Origin: DASQDT01 sp036380435
GTDB taxonomy: Bacteria; Acidobacteriota; Blastocatellia; Pyrinomonadales; Pyrinomonadaceae
DNA: 15,473 nucleotides
Assembly (NCBI GenBank): GCA_036380435.1
Contig: DASVES010000141.1
Span: forward strand, 1 to 15,473
Reading direction: 5' to 3'
Shown here: positions 6,901-13,208 of the stretch, piece by piece
Layout: every line of letters begins with the position of its first letter
Position numbering within the stretch: the stretch's first letter is position 1
Position numbers and translations under genes: made by a program
The notes under the pieces: model-generated
Databases searched by the model: none
What the model was told of the DNA's origin: nothing
What the model saw: only the letters and a program-made list of their open reading frames with translations

Positions 6901-9335
6901 TCCATCCGCACCGGGAAGACGAAGGTTTGACCGGCCTCCACCGTGATGGTGGTCCCCTGCGGGAGCGAGTAGCTGACCCCCGGCGCATCGCTCAGCGTGT
7001 CGATTTCGAGGGTGTAGGTGATCTGGGTGGTGCCCTTGTTGACGACGCGAACCGGCTTGATTCTGGTCGCACCCTGGACCACTTCATTGTCGAAACTGAC
7101 GCTCACTAGGCCGTGATCGAGGGCGTTGTAGGCGACGACCTGAGTCCTGGCCGCGCTCGGCACGTCGAGGCGTCCCGCACCGATCTGGCCGGGGCCGCGC
7201 CGGGTGCCCGCGCCGCCGACGTCGGTGAAGACGTCGCGGATGGCGCCGTTCATCACCTGCGCCTTCAACTCCTCCACCGTCCATGTCGGATTGAGTTCGC
7301 GGAGCAGAGCCATCGCGCCCGCGACGTGCGGGGCGGCCATCGAGGTGCCGCTGATGGTCAGGGTTTGGTTATTCGGTTGGAAACCGGAGGCGCTGGCCAC
7401 ACCTGTGCAACCGGCCGCCTGAGCAGTCAAGCAGGTGACGCCGGTCTGCACCGAGGTGATGTCCTGTCCCGGCGCGGAGATGTCCGGCTTGAGCGCGAAG
7501 ATGGCCGACGTGCCGCCGCCGCGCGGGCCGCGGGACGAGAAGGACGAGATGGTGTCCGACCCCGGAATCCTGCGCAGGCTGACGTTGACGGTGTTGCCGC
7601 CGGTGATCGACGCCTTGATGGCGTTGGCGTCGGCCTGTTGAATGAGGACCGTGGGAATCGTGTTGGAACTCGTGATGGTCGGGTCGTCCGAGAGATTAGA
7701 GACACCGGCGACGTTGTTGGCAATCATGGTGCCAATCGCGCCCGCATCCTGTGCGTTCTTCGCCTTTTGTTCAAAGGCGCACCGGCCGCGGTCAACCAGC
7801 ACGATCTTGCCGACGACGGCGGCGGCGTTTGTCAGCGGGCTGCACCCGTCCGTGGTCGTCCCGGCGGCCAGCCCTAAACCGGGGTCGGCGGGTTCGGCAA
7901 CGTCGATGCCGACCACCACGTCGCCCGTCACGTCGAACAACTGCGGCCCGAAAAGCGCATTGCCCACTGTCAAATCGCGGACGATGGCGGGCGGGGAGTT
8001 AATGCGCGAGCGGTTCACGCCGACGCCCGGATCGAGAACACTGGCGACGCTGATGGCCCGCCCGGAGACGCCGGGGGCGCCGCTGATGAAGAAGGTGTCG
8101 CCGGCGTTACCCGCCGAGGCGACCACGATGACGCCGGCGCGGACGGCGTTGTCGCTCGCCAGCGCCGAGGGGTTCGAGGGCACGCCGAAGTTGGAGCCGA
8201 GCGACATGTTGATCACGTCGAGGCGGTCTTCAAAGTCGCCGTCGCCGTTCGGGTCAATCGCCCACTCGATGGCCGCCACGGTCAGGTTGGTGCCGCCGTT
8301 GCAGCCGAAGACGCGAAGCGCGTAGAGGCTCGCGCGGGGCGCGACGCCGGGGCCGATGCGGAGCGAGTTGAAAGGCGTGTTCGTCCCGTAGGGGCCGGTG
8401 AAGGTGGTGCCGTCGGCGTTGACGCCGAGACCGGCGGCGGTGCCGGCGACGTGCGAGCCGTGGCCGTTACAGTCCATCGGGTCGGGGTCGGGGGCGGCGG
8501 TGGCGGCGCTGCCGTTATAAGCGTCACCCGCGAAGTCGAAGCCGCCGGCGACCTTCTGCGTCGGGAAGAAGCCGTCCACGTTCTGCGTGCGGTTGTTCGC
8601 CGTGTAATCGGCGAGCAGCCCACGGCCGCCGAAGTTTGAATGCTGGTAGTCAATACCGGTGTCGATGATGCCGACCTTGATTCCGGCCCCCATCACAGGC
8701 CCCCCAGGAGCGCCGGCGGAGTTGTTCCACAATTCCGGGGCGCCGACGAAGGGCACGCTCGTCGAGTTCGTCGGGTATTCGAGCACGAGCAGGTGCACGG
8801 CTTTGACGCCGGGCAGTTGCCGCAGTGCGTCGAGCTGGCCGGGCGGTACGGAGACGGCGATGCCGTTCAGGACGCGCTGCACGCGATAGATTTCCGTGGC
8901 GTCGTATTTGCCGCCCAACAGGGTTGCGGCGAGCGTCTCCTGCGCACGGGTTATTTTAGTCAGTTGCGCGCGCGCCGCGTTGGTCGCCTCGGTCATCGCC
9001 GCGTCGCGCGGCAGCGGCGAGCTTTCCAACTTGTCTGCGTAGACCGTCGTCGCCGGGGCGTCGGTCAACTCGACGAGCACGGCGACCTGTCCGTCGCTAT
9101 TCGTCGCCGCGGCTATCTCCGCGGAGGAAGCCTCCTGGACTTGTGTCGGTTCGTCCACAGTGGCACTACCGGAAACTTGTTCCTGGGGCGTATTGCCCAT
9201 TGACTCAACTGTCTTTGTCTTTTGCGCAAAGGCGTTTGATCCGGTCGTGAAAGAAGACCAGAGCAAGCTGCCAGTGAGTGTTAGGGCAAAGCACAGGTAA
9301 AGGAAGGTGCGAGTGTTTAGGCGGGGTGCTTTCAT
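3936..9335 (-). CDS. Giant secreted subtilisin-like serine protease (S8) with PA, DUF11, Calx-beta and DUF4214 modules
   Basis: This 1,799-residue protein has a signal peptide (about 1-37, ending AFA). A propeptide-like inhibitor I9 region follows (about 83-185). The S8 catalytic domain has all key residues: D225 in GIIDTGID, H292 in NGHGSHVAGT, oxyanion N410 in ASAGN, and S665 in SGTSMAAPHVAG. A protease-associated (PA) domain is inserted at about 448-590. A beta-rich region with unidentified domains (about 740-1160) precedes two DUF11 repeats (about 1167-1290 and 1292-1411). One Calx-beta domain follows (about 1413-1527, ending ITITDND with acidic calcium-type loops such as DTYVEGDENF). The C-terminus has two DUF4214-like segments (HYRDFLNRDPDAAGFAFW from about 1538; YFGYLRRNPDDAP from about 1743). 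It is likely an extracellular or surface protease acting on proteins or peptides, stabilised by calcium. DUF4214 often occurs in surface proteins, suggesting envelope attachment. The ribosome-binding site AAGGGAAG is close to the ATG. All catalytic residues are intact and no frameshift is seen. Confidence 0.93.
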   Translation of the reverse strand: MKAPRLNTRTFLYLCFALTLTGSLLWSSFTTGSNAFAQKTKTVESMGNTPQEQVSGSATVDEPTQVQEASSAEIAAATNSDGQVAVLVELTDAPATTVYADKLESSPLPRDAAMTEATNAARAQLTKITRAQETLAATLLGGKYDATEIYRVQRVLNGIAVSVPPGQLDALRQLPGVKAVHLLVLEYPTNSTSVPFVGAPELWNNSAGAPGGPVMGAGIKVGIIDTGIDYQHSNFGGRGLLADYTANNRTQNVDGFFPTQKVAGGFDFAGDAYNGSAATAAPDPDPMDCNGHGSHVAGTAAGLGVNADGTTFTGPYGTNTPFNSLRIGPGVAPRASLYALRVFGCNGGTNLTVAAIEWAIDPNGDGDFEDRLDVINMSLGSNFGVPSNPSALASDNAVRAGVIVVASAGNAGDTFFISGAPGVSGRAISVASVLDPGVGVNRSRINSPPAIVRDLTVGNALFGPQLFDVTGDVVVGIDVAEPADPGLGLAAGTTTDGCSPLTNAAAVVGKIVLVDRGRCAFEQKAKNAQDAGAIGTMIANNVAGVSNLSDDPTITSSNTIPTVLIQQADANAIKASITGGNTVNVSLRRIPGSDTISSFSSRGPRGGGTSAIFALKPDISAPGQDITSVQTGVTCLTAQAAGCTGVASASGFQPNNQTLTISGTSMAAPHVAGAMALLRELNPTWTVEELKAQVMNGAIRDVFTDVGGAGTRRGPGQIGAGRLDVPSAARTQVVAYNALDHGLVSVSFDNEVVQGATRIKPVRVVNKGTTQITYTLEIDTLSDAPGVSYSLPQGTTITVEAGQTFVFPVRMDAVEDQMDHTRDPSIPATQTGASPFNVVFANFPRHYLTEEGAYINFKIAGATRIRLPVYSPARPTSTMTATDSIPAGASSIALNGTDVCTGTRAAGPTCTGSFPVDVVSLVSPFELQVVSPRDTDISGEQDIRNVGVAYDATTNRIRFGVASYEEWSTPNDVAYSIFIDADENGTYERVVVNTSPGAIARRNFGNANASAQDIFITLVFTPPGSVAFNSGWLLNAASAAQFDTVVFNNNVMFLSVDPAAIGLSAGNTNFRYKVETCPGFAPLCSSLEGFSPSDRAAGPYTWDYANPGLDFGNQVLVQDLNGKTIPVTANLTNLTNNGSLGALLLHHHNARGTRAEVVAVDGLATAAVADLGLSLTVNNAAPNAGSTITFTLSVTNNGPAAATNVRVTSTELPIGLTYLSDNSGGTFDPSTRTWTVGNLASGATATLNVVTAVSSGESPGAITARIASFEQVDVNPANDQATVVFNAANAADLRLTLESDVLATVSGGEVAYTLVLTNNGEDTALEIVVTGVFTPSSIAFSDASVTQGVFYPATGVWRIASLGKGVSARLTYTATTPSNVCNQFSSSATVTAETFDPVPSNNSVTATTRINDTPCVALSAATYTVSEGAGFVDVTVNRTGATTGPATVNYATTDGSANQKGDYIIALGTLEFAAGEQSKTIRIFITDDTYVEGDENFTLTLTDPSTGSLTTSPSSAVITITDNDTNAATNPIDNVEFFVRQHYRDFLNRDPDAAGFAFWVDNLNSRLAACGGLVGVQLSRCRTGAYARVSEAFFLSVEFQQTGFLVYRFYKASFPETASRPRALPRYTEFMRDTQEIGEGVVVGSPGWEAALAANQEAFALEFVQRAEFTTRYPTTQTPAEFVDALYATAGVTPSAAERQAAIDEFAAAPTSADAAARARVLRRVADNSQFSQREFNPAFVLMEYFGYLRRNPDDAPDNNFNGYDFWLSKLNSFTDFRQAEMVEAFISSGEYRQRFGPN

Positions 9336-9546
9336 TTCTTCCCTTTCGTTTTGTGGTCAAGCTTCTGCGTGGCAGTGCTTGAGGTGTGTTGCAGACTATC
9401 CTTGCCGGGGCTGGCGACTGCGTTCTAACGAACTCGGCTGCCTCTGATTCGAGCTACGCACGGACTGAGAGGAAACGCAGGTCGTTCCGTAGACATCTCG
9501 ACCAACAGCCGCGAGGCGATTTGTTATTGACGACGCTTCACTAGCC

Positions 9547-9607
9547 CTGCGTGGAGGGTCAACGCCCTCCATCAGACAATTCTCGCTCACGCGAGAGCCG
9601 CACGCAG
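9547..9607 (-). promoter_or_regulatory. Three-way-junction fold in the protease upstream region
   Basis: CTGCGTG (9547-9553) is complementary to CACGCAG (9601-9607) and closes two perfect 6-bp hairpins: 9553-9558 with 9565-9570 (one base shared with the closing stem), and 9581-9586 with 9591-9596. Read in the protease direction, the second hairpin has a GUGA loop of the stable GNRA class; on the other strand it would be UCAC. This favours an RNA acting in the leftward transcript. It lies 212-272 bases upstream of the protease start. I do not recognise a known riboswitch: the conserved bases of c-di-GMP-I are absent. Confidence 0.4.
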
Positions 9608-9627
9608 ACTCGTAGATAACCGTCGGT

Positions 9628-9646
9628 TTTAGACGTTGTATCTAAA
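9628..9646. promoter_or_regulatory. Inverted repeat, possible operator (TTTAGA-N7-TCTAAA)
   Basis: Perfect 6-bp arms, TTTAGA (9628-9633) and TCTAAA (9641-9646), have a 7-base spacer. It lies between the best promoter candidate and the folded leader element. The spacing of arm centres (13 bp) is somewhat more than one helical turn. It could be a dimeric regulator site or chance in an AT-richer stretch. Confidence 0.25.
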
Positions 9647-9808
9647 TCAATGAAACACTTAGCCGGGGGGGAACTAGCCTTATTATCCACTGCTCAAAAC
9701 TAATGCCTCGGCATGGCGTCGTGTATATGGATGTTTCCGAAGGTTGTCTGGGGAGACCATGGGAAATAGCAGCCCACGAATGCCAACTCATTGACTGATT
9801 AGGCGAAG

Positions 9809-9837
9809 ACTCTACAACTGATTCGTTTTCAAGTCAA
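9809..9837 (-). promoter_or_regulatory. Sigma-70-like promoter, probably for the protease gene
   Basis: Read leftward: -35 TTGACT (9837-9832, 5 of 6 consensus), exactly 17 bases of spacer, then -10 TAGAGT (9814-9809, 4 of 6). Transcription would start near 9802 and give a leader of about 465 nt before the protease start codon. Unusually long, but it would include the three-way junction. A closer promoter may also exist. Confidence 0.45.
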
Positions 9838-10043
9838 CGCGTATGCGGGCAGTGTCTTCAATCCTTTTAGCTGTACGCGAGGTATCGAGAGAGTCTCAGC
9901 GGCGAGGGCGAGGGAGTACGTGCGGCAACACAGGTCGTGCTGCCGCGGTGAGCCGGGGGCGGCGGCGCCACTACGACCGGACGGCTACCGGGCAGTGTCA
10001 CATGAGAGCGCGGGATGCAGGAGCGGCCGACGCGTCGCCGACC
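9838..10043. other. Gap between the oxidoreductase and the protease promoter
   Basis: This is downstream of the MviM-like gene. I see no U-tailed terminator, only the palindrome CGACGCGTCG (about 10029-10038) close to the stop codon. Rightward ORFs beginning at 9843 and 9920 run into the opposite-strand gene, have no ribosome-binding site and are arginine-rich, so I do not call a gene here. Confidence 0.35.
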
Positions 10044-10958
10044 TTAGAGCCGCTGCCCGCCCTCTATCCGGGCGACGATCCGCTCGCACAGGGCGTGGGT
10101 TTGAAGCGCGTCTCGCAGGGCGGACGGGGCATCGCCGCGCCCGCCAGCCAGTTCGAGGAAGTGTTCGACCATCTGCGGGAAGCCGCGCCGGTGGAGCACC
10201 GTGTCCCAGTTCCTGAAGCGGCGGACGCGCTCTTCCCCTCCCGTGTAGTGCGTGGTCACGTCCAACCCCCGCACGTCCCACTTGTTACCGGGGCTCATCA
10301 CCTCTAAGACTTCTTCGTCGGCCCCGCTATCACGGTTCATGACGCCGAAGGCGGCGAAGCCGTCGCCCTCCAGATGAAGTGTCAGGTGTCGTAGCAGTCC
10401 CTCCTGCGTGAAGAAGGTCACGCGCTCTGCCAGAGCTTCAGCCGGGCAGAGGAAGCGCAGTGTATCGGCCACGTGGATGAAATCGTCGAAGACGAAACGG
10501 CGGGGGTGTTCCGGCAGGTACGCGCGGTTCTTCTGCATGAGGACGAGCCGCCGTCCGGGCTTAGCCTTGAGGCCGGCGTACATCGGGGCGAAGCGGCGGT
10601 TGAAGCCGACCGCGAGGACGCGACCCGCCCGCTCTGCCGCCTCAACCACCGCGACGGACTCCTCGTAAGTGTAGGAGATCGGCTTGTCGAGGTGGACGTG
10701 GAGGCCGCCCCTCAGCAGTTCACTGGCCACTTCGGCGTGTGACTCGGTCGAGGTGTGGACGAAGGCCGCCTCGACGCCCCGGCCCGGCAACTCCCGATAA
10801 TCCGTAGTGACCTCGGAGACGCGGTACGCTCTCGATAGACGGCCAAGTGTCTCCCGGTCGCGTGTGCAGAAGATCAACTCCACGTCGCCGCGCGCCGCGA
10901 GGACGGGCAGGTAAGCCTTCCGCGCGATGTCACCCAGCCCGACCACAGCCACCCGCAT
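10044..10958 (-). CDS. MviM/YceM-like Gfo/Idh/MocA family oxidoreductase
   Basis: The start was set at the ATG at 10956-10958, which has an AGGGAG ribosome-binding site and directly opens the Rossmann fold as MRVAVVGLG; an upstream in-frame start would add 14 unlikely residues. Of 304 residues, the N-terminal NAD(P)-binding domain shows G7-L-G9-D-I-A12. HTSTESH follows at about 68-74, then L90-D91-K92-P93, a DKP variant of the usual EKP nicotinamide-site motif. The C-terminal domain contains VGFNRRFAPMY (about 117-127) and DDFIHVADTLRFL (about 158-170), where H162 is the likely catalytic histidine. These motifs and the length resemble E. coli MviM/YceM (about 307 aa, recalled), whose substrate is not established. 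It probably acts in the cytosol on a sugar or sugar-like alcohol. It is divergent from the pao-like operon across 405 bp and stands alone. Confidence 0.88.
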   Translation of the reverse strand: MRVAVVGLGDIARKAYLPVLAARGDVELIFCTRDRETLGRLSRAYRVSEVTTDYRELPGRGVEAAFVHTSTESHAEVASELLRGGLHVHLDKPISYTYEESVAVVEAAERAGRVLAVGFNRRFAPMYAGLKAKPGRRLVLMQKNRAYLPEHPRRFVFDDFIHVADTLRFLCPAEALAERVTFFTQEGLLRHLTLHLEGDGFAAFGVMNRDSGADEEVLEVMSPGNKWDVRGLDVTTHYTGGEERVRRFRNWDTVLHRRGFPQMVEHFLELAGGRGDAPSALRDALQTHALCERIVARIEGGQRL

Positions 10959-11211
10959 CTGAATCTCCCTTCCCCGTGACGCGCTCCGGCCCGCGATCAC
11001 TGCCGCACTCGGAATTTTTTTGCCGATGACGGGCGCGCTGGGGAGCGCCCCGAACTCTTCAGGTTACACCAAGGGTTTTCCCTTATGCGTGCTATCACAC
11101 ATACAAAAAGAAATTTTTTGACATTGGATTCAAAAAGGCAGAAGCGCAAAGTAGGAAACTTCCGTCCACATTTCTCGAGGAGAAGGGTTTGGATTGACCG
11201 TTCCTCCGTTA
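10959..11211. other. Left half of divergent intergenic region
   Basis: Upstream of the oxidoreductase are two small inverted repeats: GGGCGC/GCGCCC (11031-11036 with 11045-11050) and AAGGG-TTTT-CCCTT (11071-11084). A perfect TTGACA occurs rightward at 11118-11123, but the sequence 16-18 bases downstream (GAAGCG region) has no -10 match, so I do not call a promoter. The stretch 11098-11140 is AT-rich, as expected for a regulatory region. No gene is supported. Confidence 0.4.
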
Positions 11212-11238
11212 CTTGAACAAGCGTACCGCTTCAAGCGG
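11212..11238. promoter_or_regulatory. Two adjacent palindromes, candidate operator for the divergent genes
   Basis: CTTGAACAAG (11212-11221) and CCGCTTCAAGCGG (11226-11238) are both perfect inverted repeats. Both contain CTTGAA or its complement TTCAAG, 4 bases apart. Paired related palindromes in a divergent intergenic region suggest a cooperative regulator site controlling the pao-like operon, the oxidoreductase, or both. No regulator gene is in the window. Confidence 0.35.
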
Positions 11239-11296
11239 TTCGCGCCAACTTCAGGGAAAGTTCCAACCCTTGAGGTCGCGGGGTAGATGTCCGCTC

Positions 11297-11336
11297 CCGG
11301 CCGCATGGCAACCATATTCCTATTGCGGGCGGCCGG
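11297..11336 (+). promoter_or_regulatory. Stem-loop in the pao-like operon leader
   Basis: CCGGCCGC (11297-11304) and GCGGCCGG (11329-11336) are perfect 8-bp arms around a 24-base loop. They end about 14 bases before the ribosome-binding site (11350-11355) of the first subunit gene. It may influence translation or mRNA stability. I do not recognise the molybdenum-cofactor (moco) riboswitch in it. Confidence 0.3.
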
Positions 11337-11363
11337 CTTCGGCACAATCAGGGGGATACATAA

Positions 11364-12191
11364 ATGAACGACGACTACGACGAGACCTCGGGGCCTGAGT
11401 TGACGGCCGACGAGGAGGCGCTGTTAAAGGAGATGCCGACGCTGACCGATGTCGGGCAGGCGCGGCGCAACTTCCTGGGACAGACGATTGCCGGCGGCCT
11501 CGGCGCTTTCGCCCTGATGCTGTTGGAGAAGGAGCAGGCGTTAGCCGCGCTCGCCACTGCGCCCGACGCGGCGTTCGCCCCGGCGGCGTCGCTGGAGAAT
11601 CCCCTCAGGGTCGTCCTGAAGGTCAACGGCGCGGCGAAGACGCTCGAAGTTGACTCGCGCATGGTGCTGCTCGACGCACTGCGCGAGCGGCTGGAGCTGA
11701 CCGGCACGAAGAAGGGCTGCGACCAGGGGCAGTGCGGGGCCTGCACAGTGCTCGTCGATGGTCGGCGCGTGCTGTCGTGCCTGACGCTCGCCGCCACGGT
11801 CGAGGGGCGCGAGGTCACGACCGTCGAGGGACTGGCCAGGGGCGATGAGTTGCACCCGGTGCAGACGGCCTTCATCAAGTACGACGGCTTCCAATGCGGC
11901 TACTGCACGCCGGGGCAAATCTGCTCGGCCGTCGGGCTGCTCGAAGAGGCGCGCCGCGGCGAGGTGAGCCACGTCACCGAGGACGTGACCGTGACGACGA
12001 CCCGTCTCACGGACGACGAGATACGCGAGCGGATGAGCGGCAACATCTGCCGCTGCGGCGCTTATCCGGGGATCGTCGCGGCCATCCGGGAGGCGCACTC
12101 CGGGAGGGAGACGGCGCGGACGTGGCGCTTCGTCGAGGAGGAGGAGTTGGCGCGGGTCAGAAAGGAGTGGGAAGCCGATGAGACCGTTTAA
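11364..12191 (+). CDS. paoA: Tat-exported [2Fe-2S] subunit of a PaoABC-type molybdenum hydroxylase
   Basis: This is the small iron-sulfur subunit of a xanthine oxidase-family enzyme, passing electrons from the molybdenum site to FAD. A GGGGGA ribosome-binding site precedes the ATG. A 33-residue acidic leader comes before the Tat motif ARRNFLGQ (R34-R35) and a hydrophobic stretch TIAGGLGAFALMLL, so export is folded and to the periplasm. The plant-type [2Fe-2S] cluster is held by C119, C124, C127 and C139 (GCDQGQCGAC and then SC). The helical-domain cluster uses C178, C181, C229 and C231 (CGYC and CRC). At 275 residues it is longer than E. coli PaoA (about 229), mainly from the leader before RR. 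It overlaps the next gene by 14 bp. Twin arginines in this subunit are typical of PaoA/YagT and rare in cytosolic xanthine dehydrogenases. Confidence 0.92.
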   Translation: MNDDYDETSGPELTADEEALLKEMPTLTDVGQARRNFLGQTIAGGLGAFALMLLEKEQALAALATAPDAAFAPAASLENPLRVVLKVNGAAKTLEVDSRMVLLDALRERLELTGTKKGCDQGQCGACTVLVDGRRVLSCLTLAATVEGREVTTVEGLARGDELHPVQTAFIKYDGFQCGYCTPGQICSAVGLLEEARRGEVSHVTEDVTVTTTRLTDDEIRERMSGNICRCGAYPGIVAAIREAHSGRETARTWRFVEEEELARVRKEWEADETV

Positions 12192-13167
12192 GTACACGCG
12201 CGCGAGCAACCCGGCAGCGGCCGCCCGCGCGGTAGCATTGAACCCGCGGGCGAAGTTTCTGGCGGGCGGCACCAACATCCTCGATCTGATGAAGGAGGAC
12301 GTGGAGCGCCCGAACGAGCTTGTAGACCTCACGCGTCTCGGGCTGACGGAGATCAAGGCTGCCCGCGACGGCGGCATCTCCATCGGCGCGCTGGCGAAGA
12401 ACACGGACACCGCCAATCACCCGCTCATCCGTCAGAACTACCCGCTGCTCACGCAGGCCATCGTCGCGGGCGCCTCGGGGCAACTCCGCAACATGGCCAC
12501 GAACGGCGGGAACCTGATGCAGCGCACGCGCTGCCAGTATTTCTACGACACGGCGATGCCCTGCAACAAGCGTGAGCCGGGCACGGGCTGCGGCGCGCTC
12601 GAAGGGCTCAACCGGATTCACGCCATCCTCGGCTGGAGCGACAAATGCGTCGCCACCTATCCGGGCGACATGGCGAACGCGCTCTCCGCGCTCGACGCGG
12701 TCGTGAGGGTGAGGGGCGCGGGCGGGCGCGAGCGCACGATACCAATCGGCGAGTTCCACCGCCTGCCCGGCGACACGCCCGAGCGGGACAACAACCTCCA
12801 GCACGGCGAACTCATCGTGTCGATTGATCTGCCCAAGTCCAACTTCGCGAAGAACTCCTACTATCTGAAAGTCCGCGACCGCGCAAGCTACGCCTTCGCG
12901 CTCGTCGCCGTCGCGGCCGCGCTTGAAATGAACGGTGGCCGAATCAGCCAGGCGCGCGTCGTGCTCGGGGGCGTGGCCCACAAGCCCTGGCGAAGCCCGG
13001 AGGCGGAAGCCGCGCTCTCTGGAAGACCAGCGTCGGAGGAGAGCTTCCGGCAGGCCGCCGAGGCGGCGCTCAAAGACGCGAAGCCGCTCGCGCATAACGC
13101 TTACAAAGTAGAGCTGGGGAAGCGCGCCATCGTTCGCTCCCTGATGCGCGCGAGCAGGCTGGCCTGA
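12178..13167 (+). CDS. paoB: FAD and [4Fe-4S] subunit of a PaoABC-type molybdenum hydroxylase
   Basis: This 329-residue medium subunit binds FAD and hands electrons to the final acceptor. FAD-site motifs are LAGGTNILDLMKE (about 28-40) and ASGQLRNMATNGGNLMQRTRC (about 99-119, TNGGNL characteristic). The insertion with C119, C129, C138 and C157 carries four cysteines as in E. coli PaoB/YagS (about 318 aa), where an additional [4Fe-4S] cluster is bound. Ordinary xanthine dehydrogenase FAD subunits lack it. The C-terminal CO-dehydrogenase flavoprotein domain follows (about 215-325). Its ATG overlaps the end of the first subunit gene by 14 bp, with AGGAGT upstream inside that gene, so translation is coupled. 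It has no signal peptide, consistent with export bound to the Tat-bearing subunit. Confidence 0.92.
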   Translation: MRPFKYTRASNPAAAARAVALNPRAKFLAGGTNILDLMKEDVERPNELVDLTRLGLTEIKAARDGGISIGALAKNTDTANHPLIRQNYPLLTQAIVAGASGQLRNMATNGGNLMQRTRCQYFYDTAMPCNKREPGTGCGALEGLNRIHAILGWSDKCVATYPGDMANALSALDAVVRVRGAGGRERTIPIGEFHRLPGDTPERDNNLQHGELIVSIDLPKSNFAKNSYYLKVRDRASYAFALVAVAAALEMNGGRISQARVVLGGVAHKPWRSPEAEAALSGRPASEESFRQAAEAALKDAKPLAHNAYKVELGKRAIVRSLMRASRLA

Positions 13168-13208
13168 CAGACCAAGGGGTTGCCGGTCTTTAACCTGGAG
13201 GGGACACG

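Noticed and set aside
9547..9607. Three-way junction containing CUGAUG, resembling a hammerhead ribozyme
   Set aside because: The conserved GAAA and the rest of the catalytic core are absent from the junction, so self-cleavage is not supported.
9843..10307. Rightward 154-codon ORF at the 3' end of the MviM-like gene
   Set aside because: Half lies antisense to the oxidoreductase, with no ribosome-binding site and shadow-like composition.
11118..11146. Perfect TTGACA as a promoter for the pao-like operon
   Set aside because: No -10 element lies at 16-18 bp spacing.
11305..11330. TGGCAAC followed by TTGC, resembling a sigma-54 promoter
   Set aside because: The distance between the GG and GC elements is several bases too long for sigma-54.
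11130..11345. Leftward 71-codon ORF in the divergent intergenic region
   Set aside because: It has no domain or convincing ribosome-binding site, and covers the palindromes and leader of the pao-like operon.
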